A DNA stretch of 64,000 bases from an uncultured Bacteroidales bacterium (lineage in GTDB: Bacteria > Bacteroidota > Bacteroidia > Bacteroidales > Paludibacteraceae), in contig CACYZT010000008.1 of the NCBI GenBank assembly GCA_902778935.1, positions 1 to 64,000 on the forward strand, in the 5' to 3' direction. The notes beneath the pieces are model-generated. The model was given only the letters and a program-made list of their open reading frames with translations. It ran no database searches and had not been told where the DNA came from. The position numbers and the translations under genes are program-made. Of this stretch, positions 49,433-59,251 are shown one piece after another (the stretch's first letter is position 1; each line of letters starts with the position of its first letter).

Positions 49433-52400
49433 AAGCGCTAAAGATCATCGGTTGGACGCTGCTGGGCTTAGTGCTGACGGTGATTGTGGTCGCTTGTATC
49501 GCGATGTACATCATCTTCACGCCCGAACGTCTGACACCCGTTGCCCGTCAGGCTGCGGATAAGTTCATTGCCTGCAAGTATGAGATAGGAGAGGTCGATC
49601 TGACTTTCTTCTCCACCTTTCCGCGTTTCGGTCTCCGTGCCGACGGACTGCTGCTCATCAATCCCAAAGAGGGAGCACAGAACGACACTGTGGTGGAGGC
49701 GAAACATCTCGTGGCAACAGTAGATGTAGCGGAGTTTCTCAACCATCAGAACCTGCATGTTTACGAGGCTATTCTCGATGATGCTTCCGTCAATTTCTAC
49801 ATCGCACCGGACGGCACGACGAACCTGAGCGGGGCGTTCATCACTTCGCCCGACACTGTGGAGGAGATAGATACCACCGCGTTCTCCCTGCCGTTCGACG
49901 AACTGCGTGTGGACGGGCTGCGTATCAAGGCGAACGCTATCACTTTCGTCGATGCCAAAGATACCATCGAGGCTTCGCTGGGCGAGACCGAACTGAGTGC
50001 GAAAGCGGAGAGTTGGGACGACATGCTCATCGGACTGGAAGCAAAAGACGTGTGTGCTCGTCTCAAAGGCGAGACCTATGCTGATAATCTGCATGTCGAA
50101 CTCATTGCACCGATGGCGATGAACCTTGACTCCATGCATTTCGCCTTCGATGGCGCTTATCTGTCTGTCAATGAGTTCGGTATCCGCTTGGAAGGAGACA
50201 TCACTTTGGGCGATGCCATTGATATGGACGCCCGTCTGACAACCGACACTTGGGATATCGAGTCGGTGATGGCGATTGTACCGAAACGTTTCACGAAGTC
50301 CATCGAGGCATACAAGTTACAAGGCGACATCACATTGGATGCCACCGCCAAAGGCACCTACAGCGACAGCTCTATGCCCGTGGTGACGCTGCACCAACTC
50401 AAAGCCAACCTCTGGAAATCGCAACTCGAAGCCAAAGGAACCATCAGCGACATAGAGAAAGATATGTTGCTCGACCTGCACCTGGCGCTGAATGCCAACC
50501 TGCCGGACTTCAAAGCCTTCCTGCCGAAAGCGATGACGCTGACAGGCAAGACCAAAGGTACGGCGAACGCCAAGATTCATCTGTCCGACCTCACGGAGAT
50601 GAGGTTGCACAAAGGTAAGATAGGTGCGGACCTGACGCTCAAGGACATCCATTACGCGATGGATAGCATGATTGCCGACCTACCTGCCACGCACGCTGTC
50701 ATTCAGATACCGAACAGCAAACCGTCCAAACCAAAGGTTAACTGGGCGCGTATTGATCTCGAGACCGACAAGCTCGACTTCTCAATGGCCACACCGCTGA
50801 AAGCGGCACTCAAGAAATCGTCCATTCAGTTGGAGGCTGGTAATGTGCTGTCCAACGACCCTGTGCTCTATGCGGCAGTAGGCTTGCAATCCGAGCGTCC
50901 GATAGAGGTGGAGATGGACTCGATGGGAGGAACCATCGATGCGCCCAAACTCAAAGCGTACGCCGAGTATAACACCAAGGATACTACCGTCATGCCTGTG
51001 CTGCAGGCGAGTATCGACTGCGATGCGTTGGACGGCTTCTTCAAGGATATCACGGCAGACCTGAAGGCTTCCCAATTGGAAGCATCGCTCAGCGGCGGAC
51101 GCAAGGACAAGTCTGCTCCGCGACTCAAAGCCAAACTCAATACGCAGGCACTCAATGCCCGAATGGGTGAGGAGCTGAAAGCGAAAACAGGTAAACTGGC
51201 ACTCGAAGTGGGTGCTCGCTACAACAAAAACGGCGAGAACGTGTTGCTACAATGGAACCCGCGTCTGAATATCAACCTCAAGGACGGCGAAGTGAATATA
51301 CCTGAACGACTGCCCGAACCGGTGTTTATCCCGTCGATTGAGTTCAGTTATTCCAACCGCGAGATGAATATCGCCAACTCGCGCATCGAACTGGGGAACT
51401 CCGACCTCAATCTGAAGGGTAACGTGCAGAATATCGGTAAGTGGTTCCGCCATGAGGACATCCTTGTCGGCGAACTCGATATCGTCTCCAACCACTGCGA
51501 TGCCAACCAGCTCCTCGCATGGTTCTCTGCCGATGAGGGCAGCGAAGAAGAAAATAACCCCACCCCTTCCCTCCCCACAGGAGAGGGAGAAAAGACTGTC
51601 ACTACCACCTCCCCTGAGGGGAGGACGGGTGGGGTTTCCGACTCCGACCCCTTCCTCGTTCCGACCGATGTCGATCTGGCGCTCAATACCCACATGCAGT
51701 CCGTGGACATCTTCAACCAGAATGCCAAGGACCTCAAGGGCGGTATTTATGTACGAAACGGCATCCTGATTTTGGACGAAGTCGGATTTGTATGCCGTGC
51801 AGCTAAGTTACAACTCACCGGTATGTACCGCACCCCGCGGCGTAACCACCTCTATGCGGGATTTGACTACCATATGATTGATGTCGATATAGACGAACTG
51901 CTGACGATGATACCTGACCTCGAGCAGATGATGCCTATGCTCAGTTCGTTCAAGGGTGCAGCAGAGTTCCACTTGGCAGCGGAGACCTATCTCAACAGCC
52001 AGTACAAGCCGAAGATGAGTACGCTCCGCGGAGCGGCTTCACTGACGGGCAAGGACCTCGTAGTGCTGGACGGAGAGACCTTCTCCAAAATCAGCAAACT
52101 GCTGCTGTTCAACAAGAAAACCGAGAACAAGATTGACTCTATCAATGCGGAGATAACCATCTATAAGAACGAGATAGACGTCTATCCGCTCTGTGTGCAG
52201 ATGGACAATTACATGGTCGCGCTCGGAGGACGGCACAATACCAACATGACCTTCGATTACGACATCAATGTGCTCAGTCCTATCTACCTCGGCGTGAACG
52301 TAAGCGGCACGATAGATGACCTGCAAATCAAACTCGCCAAGTGCAAGTTCGCTCAGGATTTCCGTCCGCGCTGGTTTGACAAGACGGACACCCAGTCCCG

Positions 52401-52455
52401 CGAGCTGCGCGAGCGCATTAAGCAATCAATGGAGAAAAACGTACGAATCAAATAA
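49429..52455 (+). CDS. AsmA-like envelope protein, 1008 residues
   Basis: The protein begins with one transmembrane helix (IIGWTLLGLVLTVIVVACIAMYIIF) and continues as a long periplasmic beta-rich AsmA-type repeat: FSTFPRFGLRADGLLLINPKE, VDVAEFLNHQNLHVYEAILDDASVNFYIAPDGTTNLS near the start and SPIYLGVNVSGTIDDLQIKLAKCKF near the end. AsmA-like proteins are thought to bridge the periplasm and move phospholipids to the outer membrane. Residues 710-736 (beginning NPTPSLPTGEGEK) are encoded by an 81-base palindromic element; the stretch is Pro/Gly/Thr-rich and probably a surface loop. Confidence 0.82.
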   Translation: MKALKIIGWTLLGLVLTVIVVACIAMYIIFTPERLTPVARQAADKFIACKYEIGEVDLTFFSTFPRFGLRADGLLLINPKEGAQNDTVVEAKHLVATVDVAEFLNHQNLHVYEAILDDASVNFYIAPDGTTNLSGAFITSPDTVEEIDTTAFSLPFDELRVDGLRIKANAITFVDAKDTIEASLGETELSAKAESWDDMLIGLEAKDVCARLKGETYADNLHVELIAPMAMNLDSMHFAFDGAYLSVNEFGIRLEGDITLGDAIDMDARLTTDTWDIESVMAIVPKRFTKSIEAYKLQGDITLDATAKGTYSDSSMPVVTLHQLKANLWKSQLEAKGTISDIEKDMLLDLHLALNANLPDFKAFLPKAMTLTGKTKGTANAKIHLSDLTEMRLHKGKIGADLTLKDIHYAMDSMIADLPATHAVIQIPNSKPSKPKVNWARIDLETDKLDFSMATPLKAALKKSSIQLEAGNVLSNDPVLYAAVGLQSERPIEVEMDSMGGTIDAPKLKAYAEYNTKDTTVMPVLQASIDCDALDGFFKDITADLKASQLEASLSGGRKDKSAPRLKAKLNTQALNARMGEELKAKTGKLALEVGARYNKNGENVLLQWNPRLNINLKDGEVNIPERLPEPVFIPSIEFSYSNREMNIANSRIELGNSDLNLKGNVQNIGKWFRHEDILVGELDIVSNHCDANQLLAWFSADEGSEEENNPTPSLPTGEGEKTVTTTSPEGRTGGVSDSDPFLVPTDVDLALNTHMQSVDIFNQNAKDLKGGIYVRNGILILDEVGFVCRAAKLQLTGMYRTPRRNHLYAGFDYHMIDVDIDELLTMIPDLEQMMPMLSSFKGAAEFHLAAETYLNSQYKPKMSTLRGAASLTGKDLVVLDGETFSKISKLLLFNKKTENKIDSINAEITIYKNEIDVYPLCVQMDNYMVALGGRHNTNMTFDYDINVLSPIYLGVNVSGTIDDLQIKLAKCKFAQDFRPRWFDKTDTQSRELRERIKQSMEKNVRIK
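51556..51636. repeat. Palindromic element of 81 bases, in frame in the AsmA-like gene
   Basis: Perfect inverted ends AACCCCACCC (51556-51565) and GGGTGGGGTT (51627-51636) enclose TCCCTC/GAGGGA (51568-51573 with 51583-51588) and CCTCCCC-TGA-GGGGAGG (51608-51624). The length is 27 codons. A similar three-stem layout is found in pepD at 12484-12565. Confidence 0.82.
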
Positions 52456-52462
52456 CATTATT

Positions 52463-54562
52463 ATGAAAAAAATCATTATTTTAGGAGCATTGGCTATGAG
52501 TTTGTTAGCTTGCAACAAATCGAATCCTCTGTTAGAGCAGCCGAATACACCGTACGGCGTGCCGGCGTTTGACCAAATCAAGTTAGAACATTATATTCCT
52601 GCTTTCGAAGCAGCTATAGCCGAGCAAAAAGCCGAAGTAGAGGCTATCGCCAACAACGAAGCCGAACCGACCTTCCAGAACACCATCGAGGCACTTGACC
52701 GCACCGGTCTGTTGCTTGACCGCGTAGTAGGCGTGTTCTTCAATGTGCTCGAAGCGGACGGTAACGATGAGATGAATGCTATCGCCGAGCAGGTAAGCCC
52801 GATGCTGAGCGAACTGAGCGACGGTATCATCCTTAACGACAAACTGTTCCAGCGCGTTAAGTTCGTCTATGACCAGCGCGAACAACTCGGTCTTAACCCC
52901 GAGCAGATGAGACTGGTGACCGAGACCTATAAGCACTTCGCCGACAACGGAGCCAACCTGCCGGAGGACAAGAAAGAACGCCTCAAAGAGATAAACCAGG
53001 AACTGGCACTGCTCTCGCTCAAATTTGGTAACAACGTCGTTGCCGAGACCAACAGCGATGATGTGAAGCGCTTTATCACGGACGAGGCGGAGCTGGCAGG
53101 TCTGCCGGAGAGCGCCAAAGCCGCAGCCGCAGAAGAAGCAGCCGCAGCCGGTCATCCGGGCGAATGGCTCTTCACGCCGAAGCGCACCTCTTTCACGCCG
53201 GTACTGCAGTACTGCGAGAACCGCGACCTGCGCAAACAGCTGCTCATGGACTACACCACCCGCGGTAACCGCGGCAATGAGAACGACAACAAAGCCGTCA
53301 TCATCCGTGAGATGGAGCTCCGTATCGAGAAAGCCAAGTTGTTCGGTTACGACAACCCTGCCGACTATATCCTCTCGGACTGCATGGCGAAGAACCATCA
53401 GACCGTTGATGCTTTCCTCGCCTCCGTTTGGGCTCCGTCCTTAGAGGCTGCCAAACGCGAAGCCGCTGAATTGCAGAAACTGCTGGACGAAGACCTGCCG
53501 GGCGAGAAACTCCAGCCCTGGGACTGGTGGTACTATGCCGAGAAACTGCGCAAAGCGAAGTATGCACTCGACGAGGAGGAAATCAAACCGTATTTCGAGC
53601 TTTCCAATGTCCGCAAAGGTGCGTTTGGCGTGGCTACCAAACTGTACGGCCTGCAGTTCGAGAAACTGGAGAACATGCCGGTCTATAACCCCGAGGTGGA
53701 GGTATTCAAAGTGACGGAGGCTGACGGTTCACTCGTCGGCATTCTCTACACCGATTATTTCCCGCGTGCCGGCAAACGTCCGGGTGCTTGGATGAACCAA
53801 ATCCTGCCGCAGTATATCGATGCACAAGGCGTTGACCACCGTCCGACGATTATCAATGTAGGTAACTTCAACAAGCCGACAGCCGGCAATCCGTCGCTGC
53901 TCTCGATGGACGATGTAGAGACGCTGTTCCATGAGTTCGGTCACGCCCTGCACGGTCTGCTGAGTAAAGCGCACTACAAGAGCCTGAGCGGTACTAATAC
54001 TCCGCGTGATTTTGTAGAACTGCCGTCTCAGTTCATGGAGAACTATGCGTACGAACCGGAGGTACTGAAGACCTATGCTTTCCATTACCAGACGGGCGAA
54101 GTGATACCTGACGAACTGATTGCCAAGATTAACGCGGCCGGCAAGTTCAACCAGGGCTTCGTGACCACCGAGCTCCTCTCGGCTTCTATCCTCGATATGG
54201 ATTTCCATGAGTTGACCACCGCCGAAGGACTGGATGTGGATGCGTTCGAGAAAGCGAGCCTCGAGAAGATGAACATGATTGACGAGATTATCGTTCGCTA
54301 TCGTCCGACCTTCTACAACCATATTTTCACCACGGGCTACGAAGCCGGCTATTACAGCTATACATGGGCAGCCGTACTCGACGCCGACGCGTTCGCAGCA
54401 TTCAAAGAGACTGGTGACCTGTTTGACGCAGAGACCGCCAAGCGTTTCCGTCATCTGCTGGAGCAAGGCGGTACACGCGACGCACAAGAGCTGTATATCG
54501 AGTTCCGCGGCAAAGAGGCAGACCCGAAGAATCTGCTTCGCCGCAAAGGATTTATTGAATGA
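52463..54562 (+). CDS. dcp: M3 family peptidyl-dipeptidase, lipoprotein
   Basis: The 699-residue zinc peptidase has the HEFGH motif with H490 and H494 (ETLFHEFGHALHGLLS) and the family C-terminal HIFTTGYEAGYYSYTWAAVLDADAF that closes the active site. An N-terminal lipoprotein signal (ILGALAMSLLAC) indicates export and membrane anchoring, unlike cytoplasmic E. coli Dcp. It probably removes C-terminal dipeptides from peptides in the periplasm. The ATG at 52463 is chosen for the signal peptide; the longer frame starts inside the AsmA-like gene. It overlaps the next gene by ATGA. Confidence 0.9.
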   Translation: MKKIIILGALAMSLLACNKSNPLLEQPNTPYGVPAFDQIKLEHYIPAFEAAIAEQKAEVEAIANNEAEPTFQNTIEALDRTGLLLDRVVGVFFNVLEADGNDEMNAIAEQVSPMLSELSDGIILNDKLFQRVKFVYDQREQLGLNPEQMRLVTETYKHFADNGANLPEDKKERLKEINQELALLSLKFGNNVVAETNSDDVKRFITDEAELAGLPESAKAAAAEEAAAAGHPGEWLFTPKRTSFTPVLQYCENRDLRKQLLMDYTTRGNRGNENDNKAVIIREMELRIEKAKLFGYDNPADYILSDCMAKNHQTVDAFLASVWAPSLEAAKREAAELQKLLDEDLPGEKLQPWDWWYYAEKLRKAKYALDEEEIKPYFELSNVRKGAFGVATKLYGLQFEKLENMPVYNPEVEVFKVTEADGSLVGILYTDYFPRAGKRPGAWMNQILPQYIDAQGVDHRPTIINVGNFNKPTAGNPSLLSMDDVETLFHEFGHALHGLLSKAHYKSLSGTNTPRDFVELPSQFMENYAYEPEVLKTYAFHYQTGEVIPDELIAKINAAGKFNQGFVTTELLSASILDMDFHELTTAEGLDVDAFEKASLEKMNMIDEIIVRYRPTFYNHIFTTGYEAGYYSYTWAAVLDADAFAAFKETGDLFDAETAKRFRHLLEQGGTRDAQELYIEFRGKEADPKNLLRRKGFIE

Positions 54563-55038
54563 AACGAAACACACAAGTAACATTATACTACCTGCTGCCG
54601 GCAATCTTCTGGTTGCTGGCAGTAGGTAGTAGTGTGCTCTTCTATCACGACTGGCCCGGATATGTCGTCACGGCTTTGGTCCTCTTCTGCATCCTCATTC
54701 TCGGCCGAATCAAACCCTATACGATGGTGGTAGAGCAGAGTTTTCAGATTGCTCTGTTAATGGGCATAGCCTCTTATTGGATGCCCTCCGCCCTGTTTCT
54801 GATAGTCCCCGCCGTGGGGTTTCTTATTTTCCGCAGACTATTTAATCTCCGCACCTTTCTCGCCCTGCTGATAGGCTTTGCGGCTGTGGCTATTTGGCTC
54901 GTGCTATTGAGCCGTCTGTCTATTCTCGACTATTCTTTCTCGCTAACAAAAAACGCCCTTGGTTGGATACCAATAGGCGCTTTTGTTGCAGCGTGGCTGG
55001 CTTCTACCATCGTACGGCAAAACCTGCGTGTACGTTGA
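54559..55038 (+). CDS. Membrane protein with about five helices, unknown function
   Basis: The 159-residue hydrophobic protein has helices at about residues 10-27, 35-50, 62-90, 98-118 and 133-152, with short charged loops (FRRLFNLR, GRIKPYTMVVEQSF). I do not recognise the family. The start overlaps the M3 peptidase stop, so it is translated with it; the last 35 bases overlap the convergent TonB receptor gene. Confidence 0.6.
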   Translation: MKRNTQVTLYYLLPAIFWLLAVGSSVLFYHDWPGYVVTALVLFCILILGRIKPYTMVVEQSFQIALLMGIASYWMPSALFLIVPAVGFLIFRRLFNLRTFLALLIGFAAVAIWLVLLSRLSILDYSFSLTKNALGWIPIGAFVAAWLASTIVRQNLRVR

Positions 55039-57208
55039 TGCCCGCTTGAGGGAAATACCACACGTACGTTCCGTCCGTTCCGCCGTTATTCACGTATTTG
55101 GCATTGAAGATATTGTTGAGCTGGCATTTCAATGTGATGTCAGGTATATTCCGTGCGTTGCTCAGTTTATGGAACGGCAGAGCGTAAGTCATCATCAGGT
55201 TCGTCACTGAATAGGTCTTCAGCGTTGCGTTCGGGTCTTCATCATTGCTCAAATACTGGCGGCTGACTATCAGCGTCTGGATATCCGCATTGAAACCGGC
55301 TGCGTGGAAAGAGAACATATTACCGGCAGTCCAGTCAGGCGAGAAGGAAATCGTACGCCAACGGCTTGCGTCTTTCCATTTATTGCGGCTCCATGTCACA
55401 TTGCCTTTCCAACTGAACCATTTCGTCCATTCCACACCGAACTGGAACTCTGCACCTACGCGATAGGAGTCTTTGACATTGACGGTATTGATATATCCTA
55501 CGCTGCTGACGGTACCGGTAGCAATCAACTGATTGTCATAATCCATCATATAGAGGTTCAGTCCTATCGTCCATGGGATTGCATAGCCACTATTGAGCAG
55601 TCCTGCAGAACGGTAACTATAACCTAATTCATAGTCATACAGTCTCTCGGGTTTCGGGTCCTCGGGACCTGCGGCAAGCACGAAATTATTACGTGTCGGT
55701 TCGCGGTGCGCCATCGCAAACGTAGCCGAAAGGCGGTGGCCGCTGTTATCGTACGTCAGACCTGCTTTCGGGTTAAAGAAATGCCAGGTATGATGCTTGT
55801 TGATGGCTTCGGGGAGATCAAGAACGCTTGTCTCTTCGTTATCGCCCCATATTCTGTAGTCCACCATCCGGTATTGGATATCGCCGTATAAACTCAGTTT
55901 CTCCGAACCTCTGTGCAATATACGCCAATTGGCTTTCGCATAGATATTACCGTCTGTTTTCAGACCAAATCCTTTATAATAAGGAATAAACGCGTGCGCG
56001 GTACATGTAGTGTCTATATTGCCATACTGAAGTCCTCGGTACTGGTTCAGCGCAATACCCATCTGCACATCCACTTTCTCGTGTACATACTTGCTGCTCA
56101 ATATACCGCCGTAGAAATGGTTGCGGAGTCCTTTCTGTGTGATATTATCCGCCAGGTAGGTGTCATAATCGGGCATCAGCATCTCATAATACCCTTTACC
56201 GAAGGTGTAGTGAGCGGTTGCCGAGAGCGTCCAATGCATATTGAAGCGATGACCTATATGCAGGTGAACATGGTGTTGCTGATAGTTATCGGTCTGATTG
56301 TCGTAGTAGGCGATATTGCCGTCCTTGTCTATATATTCACCGGCAGGGTTGTATCGTCTGTTGGCTCCGGCTAAGCCGTAGGCGGTGTTGTAATCCACGC
56401 CATACCATGCCATGTATGTCCGTTCTTTTCCGCCGAAAGCGGTCAGCGTGACGGCACTCTTCATGTTCTGCCAACCCACCTCACCTTGGTAACTGAGCAG
56501 ATCGGATGCGGCACGCTCTATATATCCGTCCGAATTGACTTTCGAGAAACGGCCGCCTATATGCCACGCCCCTTTCTTATCCGTTCGGTCGCCTAAATAC
56601 ACATCGGCTTTGACCATCTCGCGGAAGGTATTGTACATACCTCCATTGAAATCCAACTCCACGCGCACAGGTCCGGGATGAAGGCTCTGCGGAATCGATG
56701 CATCCAATGTATGCATGTTGACACTCGCGCCAAAACTACTGCCTCCGTTGGCACTCGTTCCCACGCCGCGCTGTACTACCAAACGGTTCACACCGCTTAC
56801 CATGTCGGTCAAGTTAACCCAGAACACCGCCTGACTCTCCGCGTCATTGAGCGGCACATCATTCATCGTCATGTTGATACGCGTCTGGTCGGTTCCGCGG
56901 ATATGAAAATAGGTGTAACCGATTCCCAGACCATCGTCACTGGTGGTCACCACAGAAGGCGTCACGCTCAACAAATACGGCAGGTTTTGCCCCGTGTTGT
57001 CGCGGTTCAACTCCTCGTGAGTCATCTGCTCTTTGCTCACCGTCGTCTGCATGACGGGAGCGCTCACCACGATCTCCTGGATTTGAAAATCACTCGTGGA
57101 CAGGGTGTCCACCTTCTCCTGCGCACTCATCAGCACAGGTACTACGAACGCGCTCGCGCTCGCAAGAATCAACCGTGCATGGTTGATAAAAAAAGATGAT
57201 TGTTTCAT
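55004..57208 (-). CDS. TonB-dependent receptor under TPP riboswitch control, probable thiamine transporter
   Basis: The 734-residue outer-membrane receptor has a signal peptide, a plug domain (TSDFQIQEIVVSAPV as a TonB-box-like region, QNLPYLLSVTPSVVTTSDDGLGIGYTYFHIRG, RLVVQRGVGTSANGGSSFGASVNM) and a 22-strand barrel ending INVHAGFAVRW. The TPP riboswitch directly upstream indicates that it takes up thiamine or a precursor, as known for TPP-regulated TonB receptors of Bacteroidetes. The start must be the ATG at 57206-57208; the ATG fifteen bases upstream lies within the conserved riboswitch core. It follows the beta-barrel gene on the same strand by 93 bases. Confidence 0.88.
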   Translation of the reverse strand: MKQSSFFINHARLILASASAFVVPVLMSAQEKVDTLSTSDFQIQEIVVSAPVMQTTVSKEQMTHEELNRDNTGQNLPYLLSVTPSVVTTSDDGLGIGYTYFHIRGTDQTRINMTMNDVPLNDAESQAVFWVNLTDMVSGVNRLVVQRGVGTSANGGSSFGASVNMHTLDASIPQSLHPGPVRVELDFNGGMYNTFREMVKADVYLGDRTDKKGAWHIGGRFSKVNSDGYIERAASDLLSYQGEVGWQNMKSAVTLTAFGGKERTYMAWYGVDYNTAYGLAGANRRYNPAGEYIDKDGNIAYYDNQTDNYQQHHVHLHIGHRFNMHWTLSATAHYTFGKGYYEMLMPDYDTYLADNITQKGLRNHFYGGILSSKYVHEKVDVQMGIALNQYRGLQYGNIDTTCTAHAFIPYYKGFGLKTDGNIYAKANWRILHRGSEKLSLYGDIQYRMVDYRIWGDNEETSVLDLPEAINKHHTWHFFNPKAGLTYDNSGHRLSATFAMAHREPTRNNFVLAAGPEDPKPERLYDYELGYSYRSAGLLNSGYAIPWTIGLNLYMMDYDNQLIATGTVSSVGYINTVNVKDSYRVGAEFQFGVEWTKWFSWKGNVTWSRNKWKDASRWRTISFSPDWTAGNMFSFHAAGFNADIQTLIVSRQYLSNDEDPNATLKTYSVTNLMMTYALPFHKLSNARNIPDITLKCQLNNIFNAKYVNNGGTDGTYVWYFPQAGINVHAGFAVRW

Positions 57209-57280
57209 TTTCTTTAACAGCATTACCTGTTCAAGTTCGACGGGTTTTATCTCAGCCTAAGCACCCCGAATGAAGATTGA
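57204..57280 (-). promoter_or_regulatory. TPP (thiamine pyrophosphate) riboswitch
   Basis: On the minus strand the core elements appear in order: TTCATTCGGGGTGC, GGCTGAGATAAAACCC, GAACTTGAACAGG and TAATGCTG-TTAAAGAA. These match the THI box consensus. The closing P1 stem can form between TTCATT (57269-57274) and AATGAA (57204-57209), which includes the receptor's ATG, so ligand binding would hide the start codon. Confidence 0.88.
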
Positions 57281-57301
57281 CAGAATGTTATTTAGTTGTT
57301 A

Positions 57302-59251
57302 TTAAAATTTATAGCTTACGCCTATCAAGCCGTTGATACCTTGGGAACGATAGCCGTAATATAGTTCGTTTTTGCGATGAAGCCAGTTATTGATTTGCAG
57401 GAAGAGCGTCAGGTTCGGCTTGGTTTCCGGCCGTAGGATATGGGCGTCGGCATTCGTCTTACTTTTGGCTTTTCCCACCCACATACGGTATTCGACACCG
57501 AGGTCGAGGTCAATCGTCGGCTTGAGGATATGCTCGCCGTCGGACGCAAGCGCGAGACGGCTACCCTTAAACCGGTTGTCCGAATAGAGCGACCAATGTT
57601 TGTCGATACGTCCGTCGATACGCAATCCCAACTGCCAGTTAGCCCGGTCATAAACGGTTGTATTCGTTCCGGCATTGACAGCATTGATCTCTTCGCAGGG
57701 ATAAGCAAAGAGATAGCCCACTTTCTCGTGTTCAAACGCATTCCAGAAATAATAGTCACCATGGAGGTTGATGCGCACGATATCGCAATAGTGATAGTTC
57801 AGCTGTCCGCCTATCTTTCCGCAGCCGTAGTCGCTATAGGTATAGGCGAAATCGCCGGACATCATAGCGACCGTATTTCCATTCTTGAGCGGATAAATCG
57901 TCGAACCCTGCTCTGTATTGGCGATTAGCGTCATGTTGTCGTACTGGAGTGCATAACCGCCGTGTATCTCGAGCAGCAGGTCACTGTGAGGACGGATATG
58001 GAAGCCCAGTTCGGCATCGACCGGCGTATAACTCGCAGCATGGTGAGAGACGACACCCGGGTGAATAAGACGGTATCGGTTCGACTCCATATAGCTCTCC
58101 AAACTACCCAAACCATGACTGCCCGTCACATCGGCGTAGAGCGTGAGCCATTGTTTGGCTATCTGTGCCTCAAGATTGATATGGGGCGAAGGAGCAAACG
58201 TCAGGTTTTTGATGCCAGACAGGCTGTTCTGTCCGCGACCGATGTTCATATCCAGATTGACTCCTACATGGAGACGAATGCGGTTTCCTTCGTACGCATA
58301 GTATGGCTCAAAGCGGATGTTATGACGACTGTTGTACAGCGAGTCATCAATAGCCTGGGACAAAGAACCCAACTGCAGGAAGTTATTTTGCACATACGCT
58401 TTCGCTCCCACGTGATGGGCTTCGCTATGCCAGTCAAACGAGGCATGAGTACGCACTTGATGCTCCGTCACCGCACCGGGTTTGGAGAAGAGGTTATAAC
58501 CGGTCTGAACCTTGTACTGGACATCCTGCTTGGCGTTCGCTTTAATACCGACAAACACCTCCGCTGTCCAAAGGGACGTCTTGTCCATATCGGTTATCGT
58601 GTGCGGTGCGGGATACGCCATATCGTTCTTGGTCCACAACCCGAAACTGCGTGTCACGCCATCTGCGGCAGACGAACCGGCATAATCGTAGAAATGGCCG
58701 TACTTATGATAGTAAATATTCCCTCCGTTCACTCCAAAATAGAGATTGCAGGTCGAGAAAGTATGGGTGAAATTCATCCCTAACTTACTCTTGCTCAGCG
58801 TCGCAAGTCCCCACTCCGCCTTATGGTGGGCATAGATATCGAGGATGGAGTTCTTGCCGTCATCATGGCGATAACCGAAGTCGAACAAGGTATTGGGGTG
58901 TCCTAAACCCGCACGGATATAGCCATGGAAGGGTTGCGCAGCCGCAAAACGAGTCGGTTGGGACAGCAGGGGATGGAAAGCGGACGAAGGAGTCACCTCC
59001 GCCGTATAATCGGAGTACTCCACCGGCGCCGGTTCGATGGTCGTTTCCACCACCGCGGGTTTGGTCGAAACCTTACCTGCCGCCTGGATGACGGGCTGGA
59101 AATCCCGCTCCACGGTTACCGAACGGTTGAGCGCACTGTCGTTCTGCGCATATATAGGACAAAGGTAGAAGGACAATAGACACAGGACTAAAATGAGTCG
59201 TCCTATCGAATTTTGTCTTTCAGCGTAGCTGTCTATATTATTCCTCTTCAT
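57302..59251 (-). CDS. Outer-membrane beta-barrel protein, TonB-receptor-like without a plug
   Basis: The 649-residue protein has a signal peptide (LILVLCLLSFYLCPIYAQ), a short periplasmic N-terminal part (SVTVERDFQPVIQAAGKVSTKP, reminiscent of proline-rich linkers) and a long beta-barrel with many aromatic-flanked strands, ending GLIGVSYKF. No plug domain is visible. It overlaps the TPR gene by 14 bases and probably works with it as a two-component envelope complex. The signal peptide core is encoded by a 7-base tract nearly identical to that of the TPR gene. Confidence 0.72.
   Translation of the reverse strand: MKRNNIDSYAERQNSIGRLILVLCLLSFYLCPIYAQNDSALNRSVTVERDFQPVIQAAGKVSTKPAVVETTIEPAPVEYSDYTAEVTPSSAFHPLLSQPTRFAAAQPFHGYIRAGLGHPNTLFDFGYRHDDGKNSILDIYAHHKAEWGLATLSKSKLGMNFTHTFSTCNLYFGVNGGNIYYHKYGHFYDYAGSSAADGVTRSFGLWTKNDMAYPAPHTITDMDKTSLWTAEVFVGIKANAKQDVQYKVQTGYNLFSKPGAVTEHQVRTHASFDWHSEAHHVGAKAYVQNNFLQLGSLSQAIDDSLYNSRHNIRFEPYYAYEGNRIRLHVGVNLDMNIGRGQNSLSGIKNLTFAPSPHINLEAQIAKQWLTLYADVTGSHGLGSLESYMESNRYRLIHPGVVSHHAASYTPVDAELGFHIRPHSDLLLEIHGGYALQYDNMTLIANTEQGSTIYPLKNGNTVAMMSGDFAYTYSDYGCGKIGGQLNYHYCDIVRINLHGDYYFWNAFEHEKVGYLFAYPCEEINAVNAGTNTTVYDRANWQLGLRIDGRIDKHWSLYSDNRFKGSRLALASDGEHILKPTIDLDLGVEYRMWVGKAKSKTNADAHILRPETKPNLTLFLQINNWLHRKNELYYGYRSQGINGLIGVSYKF
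59157..59191 (-). repeat. Heptamer tract encoding the beta-barrel signal peptide
   Basis: Plus-strand units GGACAAA, GGTAGAA, GGACAAT, AGACACA, GGACTAA. The tract at 62122 differs at only two positions over 35 bases. Confidence 0.88.

Noticed and set aside
57209-57223. ATG at 57223 as start of the TonB receptor
   Set aside because: It lies in the conserved TAATGCTG element of the TPP riboswitch; the ATG at 57208 fits both signal peptide and riboswitch.
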